Assembly: GCA_023409265.1 (NCBI GenBank)
Contig: JAEYHZ010000022.1
Coordinates: 186,001-250,000, forward strand
DNA from: Bacillota bacterium
GTDB lineage: Bacteria; Bacillota; Clostridia; Acetivibrionales; DSM-1351
DNA: 64,000 nucleotides
Reading direction: 5' to 3'
Shown: one piece after another, positions 20,701 to 27,580 of the stretch
Layout of the letters: each line of letters opens with the position of its first letter
Numbering within the stretch: the stretch's first letter is position 1
Translations under genes and position numbers: made by a program
Notes under the pieces: generated by a model
Databases searched by the model: none
Seen by the model: only the letters and a program-made list of their open reading frames with translations
What the model was told of the DNA's origin: nothing

Positions 20701-22206
20701 GGAAGTACGCTTTCAGTGTCGGGAATATCCCAGACAGGTCTTTTGCTGAACTGGCCTGCAGCGAAGGATAATATGGCAGTAACCAAATACAAGGTATACA
20801 AAGATTCGATATTAATTGCAACAGTTAATGGAAATACAAACAGCTATTATGTCAGCGGATTGTCTTCCGGAACCTCCTATGAGTTCTCGGTTCAGGCTGG
20901 AGATGCTGCCGGCAACTGGAGCAGCGACGGCCCGTCTGTTTACGCAACCACTAATTCAGGCAGCAGCAACAGCGGAGGTAACAGCGGAGGCAACGGCGGC
21001 AGTGGAACCGGCAGCAGCGGCAGCACGGTGACACCAACACCTGTTGCAACTCCCGGTAAGGTAAAAGTAACCGCGCCGGTTTTAGATACAGCTAAGGGTA
21101 CTGTAACAGTTACGGTTGATGCAGCAGCACTAACCAAAGCACTAAATGAATCAAAGGTTGCTACGGTGGAAATTCCAAAGACAGCAGGAATGAATGCCTA
21201 CGTTGCAAGCTTGCCGTCATCGGCTCTGGTATCGGGTGACGCATCAAAGGCAATTCAGATTGTAACCGAAGCAGCAGCAGTAACATTGCCTTTAAACATG
21301 CTCTCTGCAACCGATTTGGCAGGAGCAGACAGAGTGGAGCTTTCCATTGAAAAGGCTGATACATCAAAGCTGGATTCTGCAAAGAAGTCAGCAATCGGAG
21401 ATAAACCGGTGTTCGATGTAAAACTTATGGTAAATGGAAAGGAAACAGCGTGGAACAATCCCGGAGCGGCATTGACTATCAAGATACCATACGACCCAAC
21501 TCCGGTGGAGCTTGCCAACAGTGAGTATCTGACGGTGTGGTATATGGCTCAGGACGGAAAAGCAGTGAAGATGAGGGATGCAAAATATGTACCTTCTGAA
21601 AAGGCTATGGTATTTACCACCACTCACTTGAGCAAGTATGCGGTGGTTTATACAAAGAAGGACTTCCTGGATATGCAGAAGCATTCCTGGGCGGCAGAGG
21701 CGGTAAAAGCCCTTGCAGAAAACGGAATAATAGAAGGTACATCAGATACTGCATTCAGCCCGGCCCAAAAGATCACAAGAGAAGAATATGTGGCATGGCT
21801 TGTAAGAACACTCGGACTGACCGCAGATTTCAAGGATAACTTCAGTGATGTAAAGACAACGGACAAATATTACCGGGAAATAGGCATAGCAAAAGCTCTT
21901 GGCATATCGGCAGGCTTCAATGGTCAATTCAGCCCTGAAAGAGAAATCTCGAGACAGGAACTGGTTACAATGACTGTAAATGCATTGAAGTCGGCAAATA
22001 AAGTATTGGAAAAGGGTACTGCCGAGGATATCGGGAAATATGCAGATGCCGGTAAAATAGCTAAGTATGCTGCTGAACACATGGCTACAATGGTTAGGAT
22101 GGGCTTCATTACAGGTAACAGCAAAACAACTCTGAATCCGACAGGAGCCACCACCAGAGCAGAAGCAGCTGCAATACTCTACAAGATCGATTCAAAGGAA
22201 TGGTAG
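14710..22206 (+). CDS. Giant SLH-anchored surface protein: beta-helix, LamG-like, CBM9, five FN3, three SLH domains
   Basis: A 2498-residue secreted protein. Order: signal peptide (about 1-35, ending FPVAAES); right-handed beta-helix (about 40-800) opening LYVSPAGDDNNPGT with an IVVQIADGFYPL segment, resembling beta-helix glycosidase families such as GH141 or GH120; Ig-like region (about 840-1065); LamG/concanavalin-like domain (about 1067-1313, DLWLKADEGV, QILIYDRVL); FIVAR-like helices (about 1326-1390); CBM9 (about 1395-1590); five FN3 repeats (about 1590-2080); Gly/Ser linker; a beta-rich domain; three SLH domains (about 2320-2498). I chose ATG 14710 because AAAGGAGG ends 6 bases upstream. 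It is likely held on the cell wall and may degrade or bind hemicellulose or pectin. Bases from about 15180 to 19480 are visibly richer in GC than neighbouring genes, suggesting a transferred module. Catalysis is inferred only. Confidence 0.85.
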   Translation: MKLVGWYRKCLSVFLALIIAFGSLFTFAAFPVAAESGTNDSTQATLYVSPAGDDNNPGTIDEPFKTLAKAKEEVRTLPKTGGDIVVQIADGFYPLDETLTFDKDDSGSASCTIRYEAAPGAKPVISGGEMLEKGVWTEATDLTQTGGLKAYKTTLNRDEKLRAIYVNDKRANMTLSPTIASGNRTTTGTPTVSFNGTDNPWAWQNGSNIRAAIVFSASVGLTPQTKNPQNIEAESLGGARWARPFVCFASAEEAPGASNMPGGTMLRFQMPYAAISQSLSNNTQYNPGNNQVIRNAFEFLNKRGDFYFDQAESTLYYIPLEGEDINTAEVVVPKLETVVDIRGIPVGDRLNPVQGSDEGRVTNITFDGLTFAHTDYKLYELTGTYTLSDGSGPVTTSSRGFASVQGCIVNKVYFPSSINWHETFYRGYDIPPAAVMVNAARNIKVLNGEIGLSGFNGIHLENDVKDCEVTGNYIVDTLSSGVVVGHPTHIYENDEAIKHESSISASGTPIRNWAGVDKEKYTAGTEAVPQDIYITNNFLYRNCYGFPGANSLTSFYTTNMQVLHNFLYDSTYGAMSIGWGWCEYDGYGYTSHGTDKNGSPYAGTHETSLARSPDISTTSRNNKINYNRVEEICTVVNDSGAIYSLGRQGDPGNLPGGGTWDTVTGLTSSPVTDPNSNWNPDNWSNFTEMNYNFLNPNATNRPQDSNNWTNGFHPDEGSTFIKMIGNVVQSKLSYAQGQSRAYEFNNWKRKSDMFAVDGYVDGNNNQNGGPRITYNNYKSEDRIWPVKGNEIVLNSGLTDEYTHMIPRTLIADTEFELASNVIMGKGETLNRRGLLKAEDTVWLAPANTTVFTESNNMTKAAGNEKTITAPSAAGEYKLYIVYGDGRATATSKYTAYVDASASAVNVEDGKSYEVSAVRPLKLTLSEDFTYKLNGKTVTNGYEIATEGSWTLVLSTPTAPATKTINFTTTVSLANKLLPADVSVAPGGTVRFACDLDDATKQIWISSSSDGNFIESEKETKTSGNMLGMIAPIVPGPYVIFVRSNDGEVLSQSHARVVVRDMTPVDIPRNGLDLWLKADEGVRTDDTGNVIGWKNMGSIPATLVPANVPGSGGDGLGLPSGNPTLQKDVYDYVNFDATSRPLKAAGFKDYNGKTEMTIFALVNPKTTANNSSDQSGLVYFGLNESFENWAGNGGWSGINLGVGTNRVNIRFGNANGALSGGGQSISTTISGLSSVRAQLNGSNRDIYVNNNRVGGGTNASALTGNRSDLGVGYTMSAVTPFRFLGQVAQILIYDRVLTADEITKVETYFNLVKAGGGGPANPIGPMVDKTLLTALIEGVNNQDSTMYTKESWNAFASALSEAKTAVSNNEISQEAADNSYYVLRNAFKALSLLPSGIGTAAYGTPVLGGSELDPIWNTTVSLPIIKHLTMANGPTNGSAKVLWDDANLYVLARVNDPVLNSSSGNAHEKDSVEIFVDETNSKAASYGTGMGQYRINYLNEKSFNPGSISTGFESYAKVVDGGYYIETKIPFKAEVNGERVLPKNGHVIGFDAQINDAGTAGSRQDVIMWHDQSGSSWNNGSQWGVVTLLKNDTAAPTWPQASTVKASNIGVNAVTLSWTPAEDDIGVTAYEIYRGTDKIGTVAGNINSYEVINLNAGTEYTFSVQAGDEAGNISTDGPTITLSTLPDNGQADTTAPTWSQASTVTASAIGINAVTLNWTPAEDDTGVTVYEVYSQNGKIGTAAGNINRYEVMNLNAETEYTFTVQAGDQAGNISTDGPTVTLSTLPDNGQGDAQAPVWPEGSSIAVSEVSKTGMTLTWPAAQDNEAVTGYAIYNGDLQVAVVHGNVTSYTVSGLKAATQYTFTIKARDAAMNWSEPGLTVTETTRQEEQQDTSAPYWPEGSSITVSQVTETGLTLTWPSAQDDRAVTGYVVYNGDTQLAVLPGNVTSYTVTGLTAATQYTFTIKAKDAGLNWSEPGLSVTETTRQEEQQDTSAPVWPEGSTLSVSGISQTGLLLNWPAAKDNMAVTKYKVYKDSILIATVNGNTNSYYVSGLSSGTSYEFSVQAGDAAGNWSSDGPSVYATTNSGSSNSGGNSGGNGGSGTGSSGSTVTPTPVATPGKVKVTAPVLDTAKGTVTVTVDAAALTKALNESKVATVEIPKTAGMNAYVASLPSSALVSGDASKAIQIVTEAAAVTLPLNMLSATDLAGADRVELSIEKADTSKLDSAKKSAIGDKPVFDVKLMVNGKETAWNNPGAALTIKIPYDPTPVELANSEYLTVWYMAQDGKAVKMRDAKYVPSEKAMVFTTTHLSKYAVVYTKKDFLDMQKHSWAAEAVKALAENGIIEGTSDTAFSPAQKITREEYVAWLVRTLGLTADFKDNFSDVKTTDKYYREIGIAKALGISAGFNGQFSPEREISRQELVTMTVNALKSANKVLEKGTAEDIGKYADAGKIAKYAAEHMATMVRMGFITGNSKTTLNPTGATTRAEAAAILYKIDSKEW
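19482..20955 (+). repeat. Five tandem FN3-coding repeats of about 300 bases
   Basis: Units begin near 19482, 19785, 20083, 20383 and 20681. Units 1 and 2 closely match each other (shared WTPAEDD, STDGPT, TLPDNGQ), and units 3 and 4 closely match each other (shared SYTV, AATQYTFTIKA, ETTRQEEQQD). This indicates recent pairwise duplications at DNA level, with unit 5 more diverged. Confidence 0.8.
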
Positions 22207-22220
22207 TATTTTAAAAGTGT

Positions 22221-22252
22221 CCGCTGCAAAACTCAAAATAGTTTTGCAGCGG
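22221..22252 (+). terminator. Intrinsic terminator of the giant surface-protein gene
   Basis: A perfect 13 bp stem (ccgctgcaaaact / agttttgcagcgg) with a 6-base loop is followed by tatctttgttttt, 14 bases after the stop codon. Confidence 0.88.
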
Positions 22253-22300
22253 TATCTTTGTTTTTGGTTGCTTGAGCATCGTATAAACCCCATATATATG

Positions 22301-22325
22301 TTTATTAACATAATATGTTAATAAA
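22301..22325. promoter_or_regulatory. 25 bp perfect palindrome upstream of sensor kinase (putative operator)
   Basis: Arms tttattaacat (22301-22311) and atgttaataaa (22315-22325) are perfectly inverted around aat, about 95 bases before the kinase start. The position and symmetry suggest an operator for a dimeric regulator. No T-run geometry supports a terminator. The binding protein is unknown. Confidence 0.5.
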
Positions 22326-22418
22326 AAATTATACATTATTGCATTTAACTATGTTATTATATAAAAATGAAGTACAGAACCCAACTAAAAAATATAACCG
22401 TATTGTAGGATTTATAAT

Positions 22419-24224
22419 ATGAAAAATAATAAATTTTTTAGTTTCACAATATCACTCTTTAAAAATATTTCTATTAAAAGTAAAATATTTATTTTTTATG
22501 CAGGTATACTTTTAGCATCCTTATCTGTATTTGCCATATTAACAATCAACATCTCCAATCAGGCAATAGTCGAAAAAGTTACAAAAAATGCAGAAAGGGA
22601 GCTATCTCTGATTGACAAAAGTCTTTTGAATCTAGCCAATAATTCTGAAAACTATGCACGGATACTTTCGATGGACAACAGATTGCAAAATCAGCTGGAG
22701 CGCATAGAAAACAACGAATTGGATTCGGTTGACAATATTGAGGTCGAAAAGACTTTATCCACTGTAATAAGCAACGTGGTGCAGCCTAATACCAATATTG
22801 CGGCAGCAAGTATCATGTCGTCATATAATACTTTTTTTGATGTAGGTTATATCGACAATTCGAGTATAAGTGCTTACTTCAATAGAAACTTAATAAACTC
22901 AATAACTCAAAACAAGGTTCCCACATGGACCGGGTTGTTCAAGGTCAGATACAAGTTCGGCGGAGATGAAAATGTATTTGCCATAGCCAAAACCATAATC
23001 GGAATGGATACCGGGCATGTCTTGGGAACAGCTGTGCTTTATTTGAAGGAAAAGGATGTTGCTGCAATATACCTGAATAACATTGTAAACCAGAATGATA
23101 AATTTTTTATAGTGGATAAACAAAAAAATATCATATCCACACAGGATAAAAGCGAATTGTACAGGAGATTTGATGAGGAACTGTATTTGGGCAAATATAA
23201 GCTTGAGGATATTTCCGATATAAAAAGCCTTATAAGAAACATTGGGGATAGAAAGGTTATAATAACTGTTCAAAATTTTTATAAGCTTGACTGGAAAGTT
23301 ATCAGCGTAATTCCTCTGGATGAAATTACATATGAAAACAAAAAAATGACTCAGCTTATCGTTATTTTTGGCGTAACCTGTTTGATATGCGCGTTTGCTG
23401 CTTCTTATCTGTTATCCTATACCATATCAAAACCAATATTAAAGCTTGTAAATATAATGAAGGAAATTAAATCCGGCAATTTGAAACTGAGAGCCGACCT
23501 GAATATCAAAGGTGAAATTGGCATGCTGGGAGATGGGTTTAACAGCCTGATGGATAAAATAAACGGGCTTGTGGAACAGATTTATGCAGAACAGCGTTTG
23601 AAACGGGAAAACGAGTTCAAGCTTCTTCAATCCCAGATAAAACCTCATTTTTTATATAACACCATTGAGACAATTATTTCCTTTATCAAGCTTAATTTAA
23701 AGGACAACGCAATGGCAACTGCAAAGTATCTGGCAGGCTTTTACAGGATTTCCCTGAGTAAGGGTAATGACATTATAACAATTAGAGACGAAATGAATCT
23801 AATAGACAATTACCTGTCAATACAAAAAATGAGGTACGTGGAGTACCTGGACTACAGCTTGGAGTTTGACGAAGAAATATTAAATTATCAGATACCTAAA
23901 CTAACCTTACAGCCACTTGTTGAGAATTCCATTTATCATGGGCTGAAACAGAAGGAGGACAAGGGCATGTTGATAATTAAAGGTGCGTTTGTAAATGATG
24001 AAATAAAAATAGAAGTATTTGATGATGGTGTTGGAATGAGTGAGGAACAAATTTACCGGGTTCTCAACAGGCCGGTGAATGACCAGAAGAGTAATGATTT
24101 CGGGGTACACAGCGTTGATTCAAGGTTAAAGCTGCTGTACGGAGAAGAGTACGGATTGACCATTGAAAGCAGGGTAGCCGAATATACCAGGGTTACATTG
24201 AAATTGCCGGCAGTTGACGAATAA
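22419..24224 (+). CDS. Sensor histidine kinase, YesM/LytS type
   Basis: This 601-residue membrane kinase has a first membrane segment (about residues 20-42), a large extracytoplasmic sensor region (about 43-305), a second membrane segment (about 308-330), a HAMP linker, the His_kinase domain with phospho-acceptor His410 in QIKPHFLYNTIE, and a C-terminal HATPase (N box LVENSIYHGLKQ, G box DDGVGM). It senses an extracellular signal and phosphorylates the response regulator encoded 11 bases downstream. Followed by a response regulator and a binding protein, it resembles the three-component arrangement reported for cellodextrin and xyloglucan uptake in R. cellulolyticum (recalled, not checked). 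Here xyloglucan oligosaccharides are inferred from the GH31 and GH2 genes downstream. Confidence 0.92.
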   Translation: MKNNKFFSFTISLFKNISIKSKIFIFYAGILLASLSVFAILTINISNQAIVEKVTKNAERELSLIDKSLLNLANNSENYARILSMDNRLQNQLERIENNELDSVDNIEVEKTLSTVISNVVQPNTNIAAASIMSSYNTFFDVGYIDNSSISAYFNRNLINSITQNKVPTWTGLFKVRYKFGGDENVFAIAKTIIGMDTGHVLGTAVLYLKEKDVAAIYLNNIVNQNDKFFIVDKQKNIISTQDKSELYRRFDEELYLGKYKLEDISDIKSLIRNIGDRKVIITVQNFYKLDWKVISVIPLDEITYENKKMTQLIVIFGVTCLICAFAASYLLSYTISKPILKLVNIMKEIKSGNLKLRADLNIKGEIGMLGDGFNSLMDKINGLVEQIYAEQRLKRENEFKLLQSQIKPHFLYNTIETIISFIKLNLKDNAMATAKYLAGFYRISLSKGNDIITIRDEMNLIDNYLSIQKMRYVEYLDYSLEFDEEILNYQIPKLTLQPLVENSIYHGLKQKEDKGMLIIKGAFVNDEIKIEVFDDGVGMSEEQIYRVLNRPVNDQKSNDFGVHSVDSRLKLLYGEEYGLTIESRVAEYTRVTLKLPAVDE

Positions 24225-24235
24225 GGGGTGGAAAC

Positions 24236-25864
24236 ATGTTGAAGGTAATGATTATTGATGATGAATTTTATTTCAGAGAAGCACTTAAGGTATCCATACC
24301 CTGGAAAGAGCTTGGTTTTGAAATCTGCGGAGAAGCAAAAAACGGTAAGGACGCTCTGGTAAAGGTGGCGGATTTAAACCCCGACATAATGATTGTTGAT
24401 ATAAATATGCCCATAATAGATGGACTTGAATTTATACAAAGTGTTAAGGGAAAAGGAATAGAGAGCAAATTTATAATCCTGACCGGACACAGCGAGTTCA
24501 ATTATGCCAAACAAGCAGTTCAGCTTGGGGTTAATAATTACATACTAAAGCCCGTCAATGAGGAAGAACTTAAAAGTTCACTATTTGAAATAAAAGAAAT
24601 TATTAAGCGGGAGACAAGTATAAAATTTGAATTTGAAGGTTTAAAACAACAGGTCAGGGACAGTCTTCCTCTTCTTAAGGATAAGTTATTGAATGAATTG
24701 ATTCAGGGGTCCCTGATTCCAAAAGAAAATGAAACCTTAAAAAAGATGGAATACCTGAAAATCAATATTAATTCGGATTACTATATGGTAATTACTATTG
24801 AATTGGATTGCGGCAATGATGCCAATTGGGATAATGAAGAAAAACAGCTGTGGAAATACGCAGTATCCAATATCTCAAGTGAAATTCTGGATGAAAAATT
24901 CATTTTTGATATTTGTTATGATATTGATGATAGAATATGCATAATCGTCGGTATGGATGGGGCACAAAACAAGGGTGATTTCCTTACTCTGCTGGAAAGC
25001 AGGCTGGAGCTTATCAGAGCCGCTGTTTGCAAGCATTTGGATTTCACTATAACTGTTGGTGTGGGAAGTGAAAAAACAGAATTGTTCGACATTCCCGTAT
25101 CGTACAGGGAATCCATAATAGCTTTAAAGCATAAGCTGACACTTGGAAAAAACAGAATTATACTTTACAGCCTGGTAGCCGAGTCTGGTATAAAGGGAAC
25201 AGTATTTTCAGGGGAATACCGGAGCCAGCTGTTAATGAATATACGTACGGCGGATGAAGAAGAAGTGAACAAGTTGATCAGCCAGGTATTCATGAGGGTA
25301 CGTGCTGAGAATATACATCATCAGATACTTTTTGTTGTATGTATTGAAATGGTTTCAGTATGCATGGAGGCAATAGTCGAAATGGGTTTGCACATTGAAG
25401 ATGTCATAACCCAAGGTAGTTTTAATATTATAGAAGAAATTCAATCAAAAAAATCAATTGCTGAAATGGAAACCTGGATAAAGGATATTTTTAAGCACAC
25501 CCTGGAAACTATTAAAAGGAATAAAATTTCAAAAGCTTCGAGACTTATAGAGGAAGTAAAAAAGTATATAAGCCGCAACTATCAGAGCAGTGAGCTCAGT
25601 ATTGATGAAATAGCCAAAAACCTGTTTGTTAATTATGCACACCTCTGTTTTATTTTTAAGAGAGATGCAGGAGTTACAATAAATGAATATCTGACAGAAT
25701 TCAGAATCAGGAAGGCAAAGGAGTTATTTGATTCAGGAAATACCTTGATTCTTGATGTTGCAAGCAAAGTGGGGTATGCGGATGCCAGCTACTTCGGCAA
25801 ATGTTTTAAAAAATATTACGGCCTGGCACCCAGCAAATTTATAGAAAACATCAGGAAAGTATAA
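24236..25864 (+). CDS. Response regulator, YesN type with AraC DNA-binding domain
   Basis: The 542-residue protein has an N-terminal receiver domain (about residues 1-125) with acidic pocket DDE near the start and phospho-acceptor Asp55 in MIVDINMP, a long linker domain typical of YesN proteins, and a C-terminal AraC double helix-turn-helix (about 440-542; LSIDEIAKNLFVNYAHLC and LDVASKVGYADASYFGKCFK). It is the partner of the adjacent kinase: strong ribosome site aaggggtgg, gap of 11 bases. Phosphorylated, it should activate genes for oligosaccharide uptake, most likely the binding-protein and permease genes that follow and perhaps GH31 and GH2. No consensus binding site was identified. Confidence 0.93.
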   Translation: MLKVMIIDDEFYFREALKVSIPWKELGFEICGEAKNGKDALVKVADLNPDIMIVDINMPIIDGLEFIQSVKGKGIESKFIILTGHSEFNYAKQAVQLGVNNYILKPVNEEELKSSLFEIKEIIKRETSIKFEFEGLKQQVRDSLPLLKDKLLNELIQGSLIPKENETLKKMEYLKININSDYYMVITIELDCGNDANWDNEEKQLWKYAVSNISSEILDEKFIFDICYDIDDRICIIVGMDGAQNKGDFLTLLESRLELIRAAVCKHLDFTITVGVGSEKTELFDIPVSYRESIIALKHKLTLGKNRIILYSLVAESGIKGTVFSGEYRSQLLMNIRTADEEEVNKLISQVFMRVRAENIHHQILFVVCIEMVSVCMEAIVEMGLHIEDVITQGSFNIIEEIQSKKSIAEMETWIKDIFKHTLETIKRNKISKASRLIEEVKKYISRNYQSSELSIDEIAKNLFVNYAHLCFIFKRDAGVTINEYLTEFRIRKAKELFDSGNTLILDVASKVGYADASYFGKCFKKYYGLAPSKFIENIRKV

Positions 25865-25984
25865 ACGGCCTAAGTAATTGTTAATTAGCAAGCATTCTGT
25901 GACTAATGCTTGAACAATGTCAGCGGAGCCGAAGCCGAATTCATTTCGGCGCAGGCGATATATTAAATTGAAGGGAGTTACCAT

Positions 25985-27331
25985 ATGGCTAAGTGGAGTA
26001 AAATATATTTATTGATATTTTTGCTGACTATAAATACTGCCTGCAGTAGCTCTCAGGGCATGCAGAAAAAGGCTGGGACGTCGGAAGCTTTTACCCCGGC
26101 GCAAAAAGTAAAAATTCTGTTTCTTTCCATAAGTGACAGCGATGTCAGGGAAAATATCAGAGAAAACTACATAAAAGCCAATCTGGAAAAAGAAATGCCG
26201 GATATTGAAGTTGAATACGATTTGGGCGGAGGGGGACAGGATTACGCCAGCAAGCTGAAAGTGTATAATTCCTCCGGCAGTATGCCTGACGTATGGTTCT
26301 CGGAGCAAAACCTGTCCACTGTTGTAATCACTGCCGGTAATGCGCTTGATCTGTCACCATATATATTCAGATTGGATTTTGATAAAAAATTTTCCGGCAG
26401 TGAATCATTAATGCCCGACAAAAGCGGAAAAATTTACTGCGTTCAATCCGGCAACGACAGATTTACCACACCAAGGCTTTGGTATCACAAAGATTTATTC
26501 AAAAAGTATGGTATACAAGTCCCTGCTACATATGAGGAACTGTTAAAGGTATGTGGGCAGCTGAATGCAAAGGGTATAGTCCCGATTTCAATTATAGGCA
26601 GGGACGGCTGGACTCTCAATCTTCATTTGCTTCAGACAATGATTATGTCTGAAGACCCTCAGGTCGCACTTGATATGATGAATGGAGCTACTGATTTTAC
26701 AAACCCGGTAATAAAAAGATCTCTGGAGCGTATAAGAGAGCTGGTTCTGGCGGGAGCGTTTCCAAAAAATGCTGTAAATATAGGTTATGAACCTGCAATA
26801 AACATGTATACCTCCGGAAGTGCCGCAATGCTGGCTGCATTTTCATGGGAGCTGCCCAAGCTGGAAAAATTATCTCCCGACACTGACTTCATGCCGTGGC
26901 CGTCGTCAAGGGCGGGAACTTTCACAAAGGATGCCGTACAGTACTGGGGAGCCCCCCTCAGCGGCTATATGGTATGGGCAAAAACAAAAAATCCTGAAGC
27001 AGCCGCACGTTTTGCTATGTACTGTGCTACCCAGGACGCATTGTATTATAATATTGAAAGCAAATCTCCAACGTTGCTTAATACCGGCGTAAAAATAGAA
27101 AACACTTCGGTTCTTGCAAAAAAGGATCTTGAACAGCTGGAGATAGCTCCCATAAAGGTACCTTCCATATGGTCGGCAGCCTTTAATACCAGAACCTCTG
27201 CAGAAATTTCAGTTCAAAACAGCAAGCTTATGACGGGGAGGTACTCTCCCGAGGAATATATCAGAGCCATAAACCCTCTATGGCTTGAGAATGCAAGGGA
27301 AATCAGGGGGCAAAACTATAATACACGCTAA
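25985..27331 (+). CDS. Extracellular solute-binding lipoprotein 1 (probable sensory partner)
   Basis: This 448-residue family 1 (UgpB-like) solute-binding protein has an N-terminal hydrophobic segment and a lipoprotein cysteine in NTACSSS (Cys near residue 20). It is a close paralogue of the next gene: long shared blocks include VEYDLGGGGQDYA, MPDVWFSEQNLS, TPRLWYHKDLF and QDALYYNIE. It lies directly after the kinase/regulator pair (120 bases) and is cut off from its paralogue by an intrinsic terminator at 27409-27435. That arrangement suggests it signals to the kinase (as proposed for CuaD-like proteins in R. cellulolyticum) rather than serving the permeases, but direct transport cannot be excluded. 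Confidence 0.88.
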   Translation: MAKWSKIYLLIFLLTINTACSSSQGMQKKAGTSEAFTPAQKVKILFLSISDSDVRENIRENYIKANLEKEMPDIEVEYDLGGGGQDYASKLKVYNSSGSMPDVWFSEQNLSTVVITAGNALDLSPYIFRLDFDKKFSGSESLMPDKSGKIYCVQSGNDRFTTPRLWYHKDLFKKYGIQVPATYEELLKVCGQLNAKGIVPISIIGRDGWTLNLHLLQTMIMSEDPQVALDMMNGATDFTNPVIKRSLERIRELVLAGAFPKNAVNIGYEPAINMYTSGSAAMLAAFSWELPKLEKLSPDTDFMPWPSSRAGTFTKDAVQYWGAPLSGYMVWAKTKNPEAAARFAMYCATQDALYYNIESKSPTLLNTGVKIENTSVLAKKDLEQLEIAPIKVPSIWSAAFNTRTSAEISVQNSKLMTGRYSPEEYIRAINPLWLENAREIRGQNYNTR

Positions 27332-27408
27332 AATCTTCATCCTCAACCCTGAACTAAATTCTGTGGAGCCGCTTTGCCGGCGCATGTCCTAAAGAAATGC
27401 AACCCTAT

Positions 27409-27435
27409 GTCATTCCTGTCTGGAATGACTTTTTT
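27409..27435 (+). terminator. Intrinsic terminator between the two binding-protein paralogues
   Basis: An 8 bp stem (gtcattcc / ggaatgac) with a 5-base loop is followed by six T residues. It divides the kinase/regulator/binding-protein 1 unit from the binding-protein 2/permease unit. The 145 bases after it should hold a separate promoter and include a small palindrome, gtaacagttac, near 27511. Confidence 0.75.
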
Positions 27436-27580
27436 AATAACCCGACATTTTTACCTGCCCACTATGAAAATTACCTTCAATCTATGTATACAGGAGTAAT
27501 ATAATCAATCTGTAACAGTTACGGAAACCTTTCGGAAGGTATATTTACTGAGTTTGATAATCAAATAAGGAGGCTGTAAA

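Noticed and set aside
14710..22206. Possibility that the giant protein is a cellulosomal dockerin or cohesin protein
   Set aside because: No dockerin calcium-binding duplicated segment or cohesin domain is visible; anchoring is by three SLH domains.
25920..27390. Similar GGAGCCG...CGGCGCA hairpins at about 25924 and 27365
   Set aside because: Both lie near the two binding-protein genes, but the match is short and GC-hairpin-like; it may merely reflect the gene duplication, so it is not listed as a separate element.
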